DNA from: Actinomycetes bacterium
GTDB lineage: Bacteria > Actinomycetota > Actinomycetes > Actinomycetales > Demequinaceae
Assembly (NCBI GenBank): GCA_023442845.1
Contig: JAEZXC010000052.1
Location: forward strand, 1-10,433
Direction of reading: 5' to 3'
DNA length: 10,433 nucleotides
In this document: positions 1 to 6,663 of the stretch, piece by piece
Numbering within the stretch: the stretch's first letter is position 1
Layout: each line of letters starts with the position of its first letter
Translations under genes and position numbers: made by a program
The notes under the pieces: generated by a model
The model's database searches: none
What the model saw: only the letters and a program-made list of their open reading frames with translations
What the model was told of the DNA's origin: nothing

Positions 1-2
1 AC

Positions 3-563
3 CCGGCGCGGGACTTTGCGTTGGGTGCGGCGACGTGGCCCGAATTCATCGACGCTTTGTTTGCCGCGGCTGTGGCCGACGCCTCCGAATGGGACGTCGA
101 TATCGAGCCCGAGCGCGTGCTCGCCGCAGTCGACACGGTGCGGCCACACCTCGAAGAGGTCACCGAGCCGCGTTTGGTGCACAACGACCTTTGGCCCGGC
201 AACGTCCTCCTCAACCCGACGACGGGCGAGGTCTTTGGAGTCGTCGACTTCGAACGCGCGCTCTTTGGCGACCGGCTTCAGGACTTCTGCGGCTCGGAAT
301 CGATGAACACGGGCCGAAACGAACCTGCTTACGTGGCGGGCTACGTGGGAGCAGGCGGGCCGACGCGTTGGGTAGCCGAGGTGACAACGGCGTCGGGCCT
401 CGATCCAGCCGCTCACGCCCGGCTCACCCTGTACCGGCTGTGGGCGATGTCCGTGCAGTTCACCGAAATCGTGCCACGCGGGTTTTCGGGCGAGTGGGTG
501 GTGGGCCATCGCGCAACGATCCTCGCCAACCGTGCCGAACTATTCCGTCAGTTAGGCGTCTAG
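3..563 (+). CDS. Aminoglycoside phosphotransferase-fold kinase, 5' end outside window
   Basis: The frame is open to the left edge, so the N-terminal ATP-binding lobe is missing. The TTG at 21 is just an internal codon. What remains is the C-terminal lobe of an APH/choline-kinase-like small-molecule kinase. The catalytic loop LVHNDLWPGNVLL has the HxD pair (Asp at nt 186-188) and the metal-binding Asn (nt 201-203). It is followed by VVDFERALFGDRLQDF, whose Asp (nt 246-248) is the DFG-equivalent metal ligand. All key C-lobe residues are present, so the enzyme is probably active. Family members phosphorylate hydroxyls of antibiotics, fructosamine, homoserine, choline and others; the substrate cannot be read from this fragment. 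Resistance is possible but not implied. The TAG stop shares the palindrome CTAG with the stop of the convergent radical SAM gene, leaving no room for a terminator between them. Confidence 0.85.
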   Translation, partial: PARDFALGAATWPEFIDALFAAAVADASEWDVDIEPERVLAAVDTVRPHLEEVTEPRLVHNDLWPGNVLLNPTTGEVFGVVDFERALFGDRLQDFCGSESMNTGRNEPAYVAGYVGAGGPTRWVAEVTTASGLDPAAHARLTLYRLWAMSVQFTEIVPRGFSGEWVVGHRATILANRAELFRQLGV

Positions 564-1576
564 AAGAGCGTGGCGCCTGACAGGCTGGCGCTCGGAGTCG
601 CGACTTTCATCGACGGGTCCTCGTCGTGGCATACCAGGCCGTACTTGCGGATAAGCGGCGTGACGCGGGCGGCGAGCTCGTCTCGGTAGGAGCGCCGTGC
701 GAAGGCACCGTCTCCGTACAGCGCCCGGTACTTGGGGACCAGGTCGGGCCGTACTCGCGCAAGCCATTGCGCGTACCACTCCTTTACCGCGGGCTTCAGG
801 CGAAGAGACGAGTACGAGACTGAGGTCGCCCCCGCCTCGGCGATGCGCGCAAGCGCCGCGTCGACCTGCTCTTCGCTGTCGGTGAGGAACGGCAGCAACG
901 GCATGAGGAAGACGCCGACGCTGAAGCCGGCGTCCGCGGCAGCGCGCACCGTTGCGAGGCGGGCACCCGCAGTCGGCGTGCCCGGCTCAACTGACTGCTG
1001 GAGATCGTCGTCAAAGACCGCAATCGACATGGCAAGGTCCACGTTGACAGTCTTGGCTGCGTCGGCAAGTACCGGGAGGTCACGACGCAACAACGTGCCC
1101 TTGGTGAGAATCGAGAACGGTGTGCCAGCGTCGGTGAGAGCGCCGATGATGCCCGGCATCAGCTGATACCTGCCCTCGGCCCGTTGGTAGGGATCGGTAT
1201 TGGTGCCGAGAGCAACGTGTTCACGTTGCCACGACGGCCGCGCTAACTCCCGCTTGAGCACATCGGCAATGTTCACCTTGACAATGAGCTGGCTGTCGAA
1301 GTCGCGCCCGGTGTCGAGGTCGAGGTAGGCGTGCGAGGCGCGTGCGAAGCAGTACACGCACGCGTGGGAGCAACCGCGATACGGGTTGATGGTCCACCCG
1401 AACGGCACGGCACTGCCGGGCTGCTGGCGGGTCAGAGCCGACTTCGCCGCGACCTCATGAAAGGTCACACCCGCGAACTCGGGCGTACGAATAGAGCGAA
1501 TCAGCGTGTTGAGGCGAGCAAGTCCCGGAAGCGTGTCGACCTGCTCTTCGCCGATCGCCTGACCTTGCCACCGCAT
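560..1576 (-). CDS. Rv2578c-family radical SAM protein
   Basis: A 338-residue protein starting MRWQGQAI and ending SGATLF, both of which resemble mycobacterial Rv2578c-type proteins. The radical SAM cluster motif CSHACVYC places Cys69, Cys73 and Cys76 as [4Fe-4S] ligands (CxxxCxxC). Family blocks VALGTNTDPYQRAEGRY and FSILTKGTLLRRDLP follow. These proteins are often labelled SplB-like (spore photoproduct lyase-like), but the true reaction is not established as far as I know. The ATG at 1576 is chosen over an in-frame ATG at 1621 because it gives the family-typical N-terminus and because a promoter and SOS box lie between the two. No Shine-Dalgarno precedes it, and the predicted transcription start falls on or next to the ATG, so a leaderless mRNA is likely. 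LexA control suggests a role in the DNA-damage response. It follows the macro-domain gene after 69 nt but has its own promoter. Confidence 0.93.
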   Translation of the reverse strand: MRWQGQAIGEEQVDTLPGLARLNTLIRSIRTPEFAGVTFHEVAAKSALTRQQPGSAVPFGWTINPYRGCSHACVYCFARASHAYLDLDTGRDFDSQLIVKVNIADVLKRELARPSWQREHVALGTNTDPYQRAEGRYQLMPGIIGALTDAGTPFSILTKGTLLRRDLPVLADAAKTVNVDLAMSIAVFDDDLQQSVEPGTPTAGARLATVRAAADAGFSVGVFLMPLLPFLTDSEEQVDAALARIAEAGATSVSYSSLRLKPAVKEWYAQWLARVRPDLVPKYRALYGDGAFARRSYRDELAARVTPLIRKYGLVCHDEDPSMKVATPSASLSGATLF

Positions 1577-1582
1577 GACAGC

Positions 1583-1611
1583 ATTCGAACATATGTTCGA
1601 TTCGCGGTCAA
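1583..1611 (-). promoter_or_regulatory. Probable promoter of the radical SAM gene
   Basis: On the minus strand TTGACC (1611-1606) is a good -35 hexamer. A 17-nt spacer leads to TCGAAT (1588-1583), a moderate -10 matching TATAAT at four of six positions. Six further nucleotides lead to the ATG at 1576, so the transcription start would coincide with the start codon and explain the missing ribosome-binding site. The -10 lies inside the SOS box. Inferred from sequence only. Confidence 0.6.
1585..1600. promoter_or_regulatory. LexA-binding SOS box
   Basis: TCGAACATATGTTCGA is a perfect 16-bp palindrome. It matches the mycobacterial/actinobacterial SOS box pattern TCGAAC-N4-GTTCGA. It ends 8 nt before the ATG of the radical SAM gene on the minus strand and overlaps the proposed -10 element, the usual place for LexA repression. 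No other GAAC-N4-GTTC box was seen in the window. Confidence 0.88.
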
Positions 1612-1645
1612 GTGGGCACATCCGACGGGGGTGGCGACCCCTTCG

Positions 1646-2158
1646 TTAGCACTGCTCGCGAAGAACTTCCTCGTAAACCCGCTTGTCCTCCGCCGTGAAG
1701 CAGCAGAAGATCACGTCGTGAACCGACGCCGCCACCCGGAGGGCTGCCTTTACTTCGCGGACCGCAATGCGTGCCGCCTGCTCGATGGGATACCCGTAAA
1801 GGCCGGTCGAAATCGACGGAAAGGCGACGTCGCGCACACCGAGCCCCTCGGCGACCGCGAGCACTGACCGATAGCACTGCGCCAACTTGTTTGCCTCGCC
1901 GTCAGTGCCTCCGCGCCACACGGGTCCGACGGTGTGGATGACCCAGGGCGCAGGCAGATTGAAGCCACGGGTCGCTTTCGCTTGGCCAACCTCGCAGCCG
2001 CCGAGAGCCCGGCACTCTGCATCCAGACCAGGGCCCGCCGCTTGGTGAATGGCACCGTCAACTCCCCCGCCACCCGTCAGCGACGGGTTCGCGGCATTCA
2101 CAATCGCGTCGATCGCGAGCGTCGTGATATCGGCTCGCGCGGCTCTGAGCGTCGCCAT
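1646..2158 (-). CDS. Macro-domain ADP-ribose / O-acetyl-ADP-ribose hydrolase
   Basis: A 170-residue stand-alone macro domain. Residues 9-38 hold ADITTLAIDAIVNAANPSL followed by GGGGVDGAIH. Asn21 and Asn24 of the NAAN motif and Asp34 of GVDGAIH match the ADP-ribose-binding and catalytic residues of MacroD/YmdB-type enzymes. The phosphate loop SISTGLYGYP is at 115-124, and VIHTVGPVW (73-81) is another family block. Such enzymes remove O-acetyl-ADP-ribose and reverse mono-ADP-ribosylation of Asp/Glu, or in some cases of DNA or RNA ends. The ATG at 2158 gives the normal N-terminus. A longer reading from 2248 would add 30 unrelated residues and overlap corA, so it is rejected. GGAG lies only 2 nt before this ATG, a poor spacing. 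It sits 46 nt downstream of corA and may be co-transcribed with it. Length is typical of the family. Confidence 0.93.
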   Translation of the reverse strand: MATLRAARADITTLAIDAIVNAANPSLTGGGGVDGAIHQAAGPGLDAECRALGGCEVGQAKATRGFNLPAPWVIHTVGPVWRGGTDGEANKLAQCYRSVLAVAEGLGVRDVAFPSISTGLYGYPIEQAARIAVREVKAALRVAASVHDVIFCCFTAEDKRVYEEVLREQC

Positions 2159-2204
2159 TGCTCCACGGTACGCCGGGGTAGCGCCCGGGAGGAGACGGCC
2201 GACG

Positions 2205-3206
2205 CTATAACCACTTGGCTTTGCGGAAAACAGCCCACAATGCGACACCGAGTCCGGCCATAAGTCCTAGTGCGGCCGGGTATCCGAGCAACCAGTGGAG
2301 TTCTGGCATGTGGCGAAAGTTCATGCCGTAAATCGATCCGACGAGTGACGGGGCGTAGAGAACGGCCGCCCATGCCGAGATCTTCTTCGTCTGATCGTTT
2401 TGCTTGATGCTGATATCCGTTTGCCGCTGCGTCACCACAGCGAGATGGGTGTTGAGGGCGTTGTCGAGTATTGACCGATAGGTGTCAACACGCTCTGCGG
2501 TCCGCAGTGCATGGTCGTGGACCGTGCGGTAAAGGCGAAGCAGTTCCTCATCGAGCTCGTGCTCACGCGCGCGTGCACGAATCTGGTCGAGAACGTCAAC
2601 GAGCGGGCGCGCCGCGCGCTCGACCGCAATGACCTCACGGTGAAGCTCATAGATCCTTTGGGCGATGGTCGAGCGGGCGTCCGCAGCGAACACCTCGTCT
2701 TCGATCTGCGTGATGTCCTCTTCGAGTTCGCGGGTGACGGGCGCATACGTATCGACGAGCTCATCGAGGACGATGTAAAGGGCTGCGTCGGGGCCTAAGC
2801 GCACGACATCAGGGTCGTCATCGAGGCGCGCGCGGACCGTGTCCATATCCGGAGCCGCGTCGAAGGTGAGCGCAATGAGCGCAGTCTTGGTTTGGAAGAT
2901 GTGGATGTCACTGAACACCACTTGCTCTTCGGCGTCGTTGTATCGAACTGCGCGCGCGACGCACGCAAGCCCGTCGTCGTAGCGCTCCACCTTCGACCGC
3001 TGATCCCGCTCGAGTGCATCTTCGATGGCGAGCACGTGAATGCCGAAAACGTCTTGGAGGCGCCGAAGATCGTCCTCGGTGGGGGCATGGACGTGAAGCC
3101 AAACGAAGCTCTTGCCGCGTGGGAGTTTGACCGCAATGTGGTCAACATCGTCAATGTCGCTAGCGTGCTTGCCTCCGACGTAGACGGCACCGTTGACACT
3201 GCTCAC
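2205..3206 (-). CDS. corA: CorA-family Mg2+/Co2+ transporter
   Basis: A 333-residue CorA-type divalent cation channel. The long N-terminal cytoplasmic part (about 1-275) forms the alpha/beta funnel and the acidic, heptad-like stalk (LEEDITQIEDEVF, then residues 180-270). Two membrane helices end the protein, at about 277-294 and 307-326. The signature YGMNF is at 293-297 at the end of the first helix, followed by the periplasmic loop RHMPELHW and a basic tail ending KAKWL. The protein should be a pentameric inner-membrane channel for Mg2+ with Co2+/Ni2+ uptake. Start: GTG at 3206, with GAGGAGG (3217-3211) four nucleotides upstream. The divergent acetyltransferase starts 113 bp away. I see no convincing -10/-35 pair in the 112-bp gap and no Mg2+ riboswitch-like leader. 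The family assignment is firm; ion preference is inferred. Confidence 0.95.
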   Translation of the reverse strand: MSSVNGAVYVGGKHASDIDDVDHIAVKLPRGKSFVWLHVHAPTEDDLRRLQDVFGIHVLAIEDALERDQRSKVERYDDGLACVARAVRYNDAEEQVVFSDIHIFQTKTALIALTFDAAPDMDTVRARLDDDPDVVRLGPDAALYIVLDELVDTYAPVTRELEEDITQIEDEVFAADARSTIAQRIYELHREVIAVERAARPLVDVLDQIRARAREHELDEELLRLYRTVHDHALRTAERVDTYRSILDNALNTHLAVVTQRQTDISIKQNDQTKKISAWAAVLYAPSLVGSIYGMNFRHMPELHWLLGYPAALGLMAGLGVALWAVFRKAKWL

Positions 3207-3318
3207 CTGGCCTCCTCACCGCGTGCCCTGCGTGCTCAACACCCCCAGCATGTACCGGAAAGGTGCGCGGCGGACGCTGGCGCGCGGATACGGCAAGATG
3301 AGGAGAGAAGGAGGGCCC

Positions 3319-3927
3319 GTGACCAACGATTGGCAACGCCGCAAGAATGAGCGGCCGCACGAGGACCCGTCGCGCAGCGAACTCGAGAAAATGCGCGCGG
3401 ACGACTGGTTCAAGTACCGCGCGGGTCCAGAACTTGTTGAGTTGCAGCGTGTGACTTTGGCCGTATGTCGCGAAGTGAGCGCGCGATATCACGAGGACCC
3501 GGCGGAACATACGGCGGCATTCGCGGCGATGCTCGACGCATGTGGGCCCGGTCTCGATATTCGCCCTCCAATCTCCATCGAGTACGCGGAGCGCTTCTCG
3601 ATCGGGGAGAACGTGTTCATCAATGCGGACTTCCAAGCGATCGGCTCGGGAAGAATCACCATTGGCAACAATGTGCTGATTGGGCCCGGCGCGCGTTTCT
3701 ACACCCCGAACCACTCGCTCGACATCGACCTGCGGCGGGAAGGTTGGGAGATTGGCCTGCCGATCACGATTGAGGACGACGTGTGGTTCGGCGGGTCCGT
3801 CGTCGTCTGTCCGGGCGTGACGATTGGTCGAGGTGCGGTGGTTGGTGCGGGGTCGGTCGTCACCAAGGACGTTCCGCCCCGCGTGGTCGTCGCAGGCAAC
3901 CCGGCGCGCGTGGTCCGCGAACTGTAG
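3319..3927 (+). CDS. Sugar O-acetyltransferase (NodL/Maa/LacA-like, left-handed beta-helix)
   Basis: A 202-residue hexapeptide-repeat acetyltransferase. Residues 20-55 form the helical cap typical of maltose acetyltransferases (EKMRADDWFKYRAGPELVEL). From about 83 on, repeats such as FSIGENVFI, ITIGNNVLIGPGARF and ITIEDDVWFGGSVVVCPGVTIG build the left-handed beta-helix. The NHSLD segment (131-135) supplies the catalytic His132. The end VTKDVPPRVVVAGNPARVVREL is standard for the family. It should move acetyl from acetyl-CoA to a sugar or similar acceptor hydroxyl in the cytoplasm. The acceptor cannot be told from sequence. The GTG at 3319 is chosen because GGAGGG lies five nucleotides before it; the in-frame ATG at 3298 is poorly placed relative to that site. 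It converges on the DUF5317 gene with 9 bp between stops. Confidence 0.92.
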   Translation: MTNDWQRRKNERPHEDPSRSELEKMRADDWFKYRAGPELVELQRVTLAVCREVSARYHEDPAEHTAAFAAMLDACGPGLDIRPPISIEYAERFSIGENVFINADFQAIGSGRITIGNNVLIGPGARFYTPNHSLDIDLRREGWEIGLPITIEDDVWFGGSVVVCPGVTIGRGAVVGAGSVVTKDVPPRVVVAGNPARVVREL

Positions 3928-3936
3928 AAGGCGCGC

Positions 3937-4488
3937 CTAGTCGAGGTTCGCGTCGGAGGTGCGCCGACGGCGAATGGGTTCGGACCCGATCCATGCGGCG
4001 ACGAACGCGCCGATGACGATGAGGATGTCCCCCACGCTAAACGTGTTGGCAAACGGAAGCGGCTCGGGCCACGCCCAATAGTCGCCAAGCCACAGCAACA
4101 CGGGATCGTCGAGCACAGCCGAATTGGCGAAGTCGAGGCCGTGGTCCACGCCGGCAGCCTCGGCGGCCTCGCGACGGGCCGGCAAGGTCCCCCCGTTGAG
4201 CGCGATGACGACGCCATTGATGAGCGCTCCCGCTCCCACGAACCACACACCGGCAATGGCGCGGTTCATCCACAGAAATACTGCGGCGGCCACATACGTA
4301 AGGACGTGCAGCACAGGGCCGACGCCGTCCGGAAGGTCAACCTTGAACACGAGAGCCTGGAATATCAGCACGGCCCACACGAGAGCGGGCCACCGCCACC
4401 GGTGAGTGAGAAGCCCAGCGGGCCATCGGCCGACGACAAGGGGCGACGCGAGCCCGATGAGGCACCACACGACAACAAGCACTGTCAC
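3937..4488 (-). CDS. DUF5317-family integral membrane protein
   Basis: A 183-residue membrane protein with about five hydrophobic spans (roughly 1-20, 32-48, 55-75, 80-100 and 150-169) and a basic C-terminal tail (PIRRRRTSD). The block ALNGGTLPARREAAE, then DFANS, then PLPFANTFSVGDILIVIG resembles the conserved core of DUF5317 proteins. No function is established for that family. The GTG start at 4488 overlaps the TGA of the GGDEF-EAL gene in the sequence GTGA, so the two are almost certainly translationally coupled and in one operon. That suggests a membrane role connected with c-di-GMP signalling, but this is an inference from position only. Its stop is 9 bp from that of the convergent acetyltransferase, and a 10-bp palindrome AGGCGCGCCT (3929-3938) spans the gap. 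Confidence 0.85.
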   Translation of the reverse strand: MTVLVVVWCLIGLASPLVVGRWPAGLLTHRWRWPALVWAVLIFQALVFKVDLPDGVGPVLHVLTYVAAAVFLWMNRAIAGVWFVGAGALINGVVIALNGGTLPARREAAEAAGVDHGLDFANSAVLDDPVLLWLGDYWAWPEPLPFANTFSVGDILIVIGAFVAAWIGSEPIRRRRTSDANLD

Positions 4489-6503
4489 GCGTCCTTGACG
4501 GCTGCTGTTGCGTGGAGCTCCTCGGTGAGCCGTCGTGTCAACTCGTCGACACTGAGCGGTCGTCCGAGATGGTAGCCCTGGCCGATCACGCCGACGTGCT
4601 CGCGAAGGATGTCAGTGGTCTCGTTGTCCTCGATGCCCTCAGCGACCACGCGGAGACCGAGTTCGAGCGCGAGCGCGATGGTCGAACGAACAATGATCCG
4701 ATCATGTTCGTCTGTGCGCACGTTGCTGACAAAGGACCGGTCGATCTTGAGCTCGTCAATCTCAAGTCGTTTGAGATAGCTGAGGGAGGCGTTGCCGGTC
4801 CCGTAGTCGTCAATGGACACCTCGACGCCGAGTTCGCGAAGCGAACGAATGACAGTGTCGGCACGCGCGGGGTCGGAGAGGATTCCCGTTTCGGTCACTT
4901 CGAGCACGAGCCGATCGAGCGGGACGCCGTGGCGGATGGCGGCGTCCCACACGTTGTCGGGAAGCGCAAGGTCGGAAAGGTGACGGGCAGAGAGATTGAT
5001 CGCAATACGGATGTCGTGCCCGGCGTCGCGCCAGACACGGGTCTGACGCAGTGCCGAGTTCAGCACGTATGCCGTGAGGTGGAAGATCACGCCGGAGTTC
5101 TCCGCGAGTGGGATGAACTCGTCGGGCGGGACGAGCCCGCGTTCGGGATGGTGCCACCGGACAAGCGCTTCGATACCAACGGTGCGGTTCGTCGTGAGGT
5201 CGACTTGCGGCTGGTAGACGAGCTGAAGTTGATCGTCATCAATGGCGGCGCGAAGCTCGGCGAGAATCTTGAGCTTCTCAACCGAGTTCACGTCGAGGTC
5301 AGGGGTGAAGGTGGTGACTCGGTCCCGCTCGACTTTTGCCTGGTACAGCGCAATGTCGGCGTTCTTCATGAGCGTCGCCACATCGGTTCCGTGGTCGGGC
5401 GCGAGGGCGATGCCGACGCTTGCGCGGACGAGCAGCTCGAGATGGTCGACAGGCATGGGGCTGTCGAGGGTCATCGCGAGGTCGTGCGCGGCTTGACGGA
5501 CGTCGCCAAGGCTTGCTTGGACGACGACGGCGAACTCATCGCCACCGAGCCGGTGAATCGAGGCGCCTTCTGGTGCGGCGGCCGTCAATCGTTCGGCAAC
5601 AACACAGAGAATCTTGTCGCCAACGGGGTGGCCGAGCGCGTCGTTGATGTGCTTGAAGTGGTCGAGGTCGAAGAGGAGGAGCGCGGGCCCGTACTGCACA
5701 TCGGATCGCTGGAAGTCCTCGAGTGCGCGATTGAGAACGTACGCCAATCTCGTGCGATTGCCGAGACCTGTGAGCTGATCATGAACGGCATCGCGGGCGT
5801 GGCGTGCCGACGCCGCAGCGAAGAAGTGCGCCGCCACAACGGGCGCTGCTAGAAGAAGAAGCGCGCCCAGACCCTCCGAGGTGATGAGAGCGGCGATCGT
5901 GCCCACACTGAGGAGCACGACGTTCACGACGAGGTAGTCCCGTACGTCCTCGCGAATAACCGATCGGAACGTGCGTGATGTGACGATCGAGACGACGCCG
6001 GCGACGAGGCTCCAGTTCAAGGCGATCATGATGGCGCCGGCAGCCAAGAGCGGAAGGATGTGGGCCGCGTGGAATTCATTGCGGGGCCCGAAGTGGCTTA
6101 CCCCGGCAATCGTCGAGAATGCGATACCGCTGGCGACCACGCTGATCGCGTACTGGCCAGTGTTGAAGGCGAACTTGGGGAACGACCTGCGATTAATGAC
6201 GTCGTCGGCGATGCTTGCAACGAGTTGGACGCACACGGCGATGGCAATTCCGGACACGGCGAGTAGCGCGAGGACGAACGGCGTTGATGCTGAGAGCGAC
6301 CGGATTTGCCCATCGGCACTTATGAGGCGGACCGGTATCACCTCGCCCGCGATAGCGGCCGCGATCAAGAAGAGAGTTGCCCAGCGGAGGTCTGTACTTA
6401 CGGCTCCTGCCCACGAAGTAAGGAGCGCGACCGTCGCGAGGGCGACGAGGCCGATGAACGCGACGGCCCCGATGAATGGAAAGAGGCGCGCGGGTGGCGT
6501 CAC
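4485..6503 (-). CDS. Membrane-anchored GGDEF-EAL bifunctional c-di-GMP cyclase/phosphodiesterase
   Basis: A 672-residue c-di-GMP turnover enzyme. Residues 1-232 hold about seven hydrophobic spans with short loops and no recognised sensor name. The GGDEF domain (about 238-400) has FDLDHFKHINDALGH (278-292) and an intact RLGGDEF (318-324). There is no RxxD inhibitory site five residues before GGDEF (PEGA instead), so product inhibition through the classic I-site is unlikely. The EAL domain (about 410-665) is complete: EAL 445-447, NLS 503-505, EVTE 535-538, DDYGTG 565-570, KIDRSF 586-591, AEGIED 621-626 and QGYHLGRP 642-649. Both activities are thus possible, and which one dominates cannot be told. 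GTG start at 6503, with AGGGG (6515-6511) seven nucleotides upstream. The start lies in the loop of a strong hairpin. It follows a 36-residue membrane peptide gene by 37 nt and overlaps the DUF5317 gene by 4 nt. Confidence 0.95.
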   Translation of the reverse strand: MTPPARLFPFIGAVAFIGLVALATVALLTSWAGAVSTDLRWATLFLIAAAIAGEVIPVRLISADGQIRSLSASTPFVLALLAVSGIAIAVCVQLVASIADDVINRRSFPKFAFNTGQYAISVVASGIAFSTIAGVSHFGPRNEFHAAHILPLLAAGAIMIALNWSLVAGVVSIVTSRTFRSVIREDVRDYLVVNVVLLSVGTIAALITSEGLGALLLLAAPVVAAHFFAAASARHARDAVHDQLTGLGNRTRLAYVLNRALEDFQRSDVQYGPALLLFDLDHFKHINDALGHPVGDKILCVVAERLTAAAPEGASIHRLGGDEFAVVVQASLGDVRQAAHDLAMTLDSPMPVDHLELLVRASVGIALAPDHGTDVATLMKNADIALYQAKVERDRVTTFTPDLDVNSVEKLKILAELRAAIDDDQLQLVYQPQVDLTTNRTVGIEALVRWHHPERGLVPPDEFIPLAENSGVIFHLTAYVLNSALRQTRVWRDAGHDIRIAINLSARHLSDLALPDNVWDAAIRHGVPLDRLVLEVTETGILSDPARADTVIRSLRELGVEVSIDDYGTGNASLSYLKRLEIDELKIDRSFVSNVRTDEHDRIIVRSTIALALELGLRVVAEGIEDNETTDILREHVGVIGQGYHLGRPLSVDELTRRLTEELHATAAVKDA

Positions 6504-6531
6504 AGGAAAGCCCCTACGTCACCCGCGCGCC
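6485..6531 (-). promoter_or_regulatory. Hairpin enclosing the GGDEF-EAL start codon
   Basis: The arms 6485-6496 and 6520-6531 are perfect 12-bp complements (core GCGCGCGGGTG / CACCCGCGCGC). After one mismatch, three more pairs form (6498-6500 with 6516-6518), leaving a 15-nt loop. In the minus-strand mRNA the loop contains both AGGGG and the GTG start at 6503. The structure could limit ribosome access or attenuate read-through from the upstream small gene. There is no U-tract, so it is not a standard terminator. The pairing is seen in the sequence; the function is inferred. Confidence 0.55.
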
Positions 6532-6540
6532 GGAGAAAAC

Positions 6541-6651
6541 TCAGTTCCACTTCCAACCGGCGCCGACGACTGCGGCAACAGCGATGAGAGTGGCAGCGCT
6601 CGCGCCAACGCGAGCAATCTTGGTGTCTGCGATGATCTTCCACTTGTCCAT
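6541..6651 (-). CDS. 36-residue single-span membrane peptide
   Basis: A short gene: ATG at 6651, TGA at 6541-6543, 36 residues. The peptide starts MDKWKIIADTKIARVG, continues as a hydrophobic stretch rich in Ala, Val, Ile and Gly (about residues 15-32) and ends GWKWN. This layout, a basic amphipathic start, one membrane span and an aromatic-lysine end, fits a real small membrane protein. Strong support comes from the perfect Shine-Dalgarno GAGGAGG (6663-6657) five nucleotides before the ATG, the best ribosome site in this cluster. It lies 37 nt upstream of the GGDEF-EAL gene on the same strand and is likely the first gene of that operon. I do not recognise a family. It could be an accessory subunit or regulator of the cyclase, or a leader gene whose translation affects the hairpin at the next start. 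Confidence 0.7.
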   Translation of the reverse strand: MDKWKIIADTKIARVGASAATLIAVAAVVGAGWKWN

Positions 6652-6656
6652 GATGT

Positions 6657-6663
6657 CCTCCTC
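6657..6663 (-). promoter_or_regulatory. Strong Shine-Dalgarno of the small membrane peptide gene
   Basis: On the minus strand GAGGAGG is followed by the spacer ACATC and then ATG at 6651. The match to the 16S rRNA tail and the 5-nt spacing are near ideal, and they are the main argument that the 36-codon frame is translated. Confidence 0.75.

Noticed and set aside
1628..1641. Short hairpin GGGGT/ACCCC as terminator of the macro gene
   Set aside because: A 5-bp stem with no T-tract is too weak to call a terminator.
1331..1867. 178-codon plus-strand open frame across the radical SAM and macro genes
   Set aside because: It runs antisense to two well-supported genes and across the SOS promoter, with no family features.
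4512..5852. Long antisense open frame (446 codons) opposite the GGDEF-EAL gene
   Set aside because: It lies fully inside a gene with intact catalytic motifs, has no family features, and is the usual mirror frame of GC-rich codon use.
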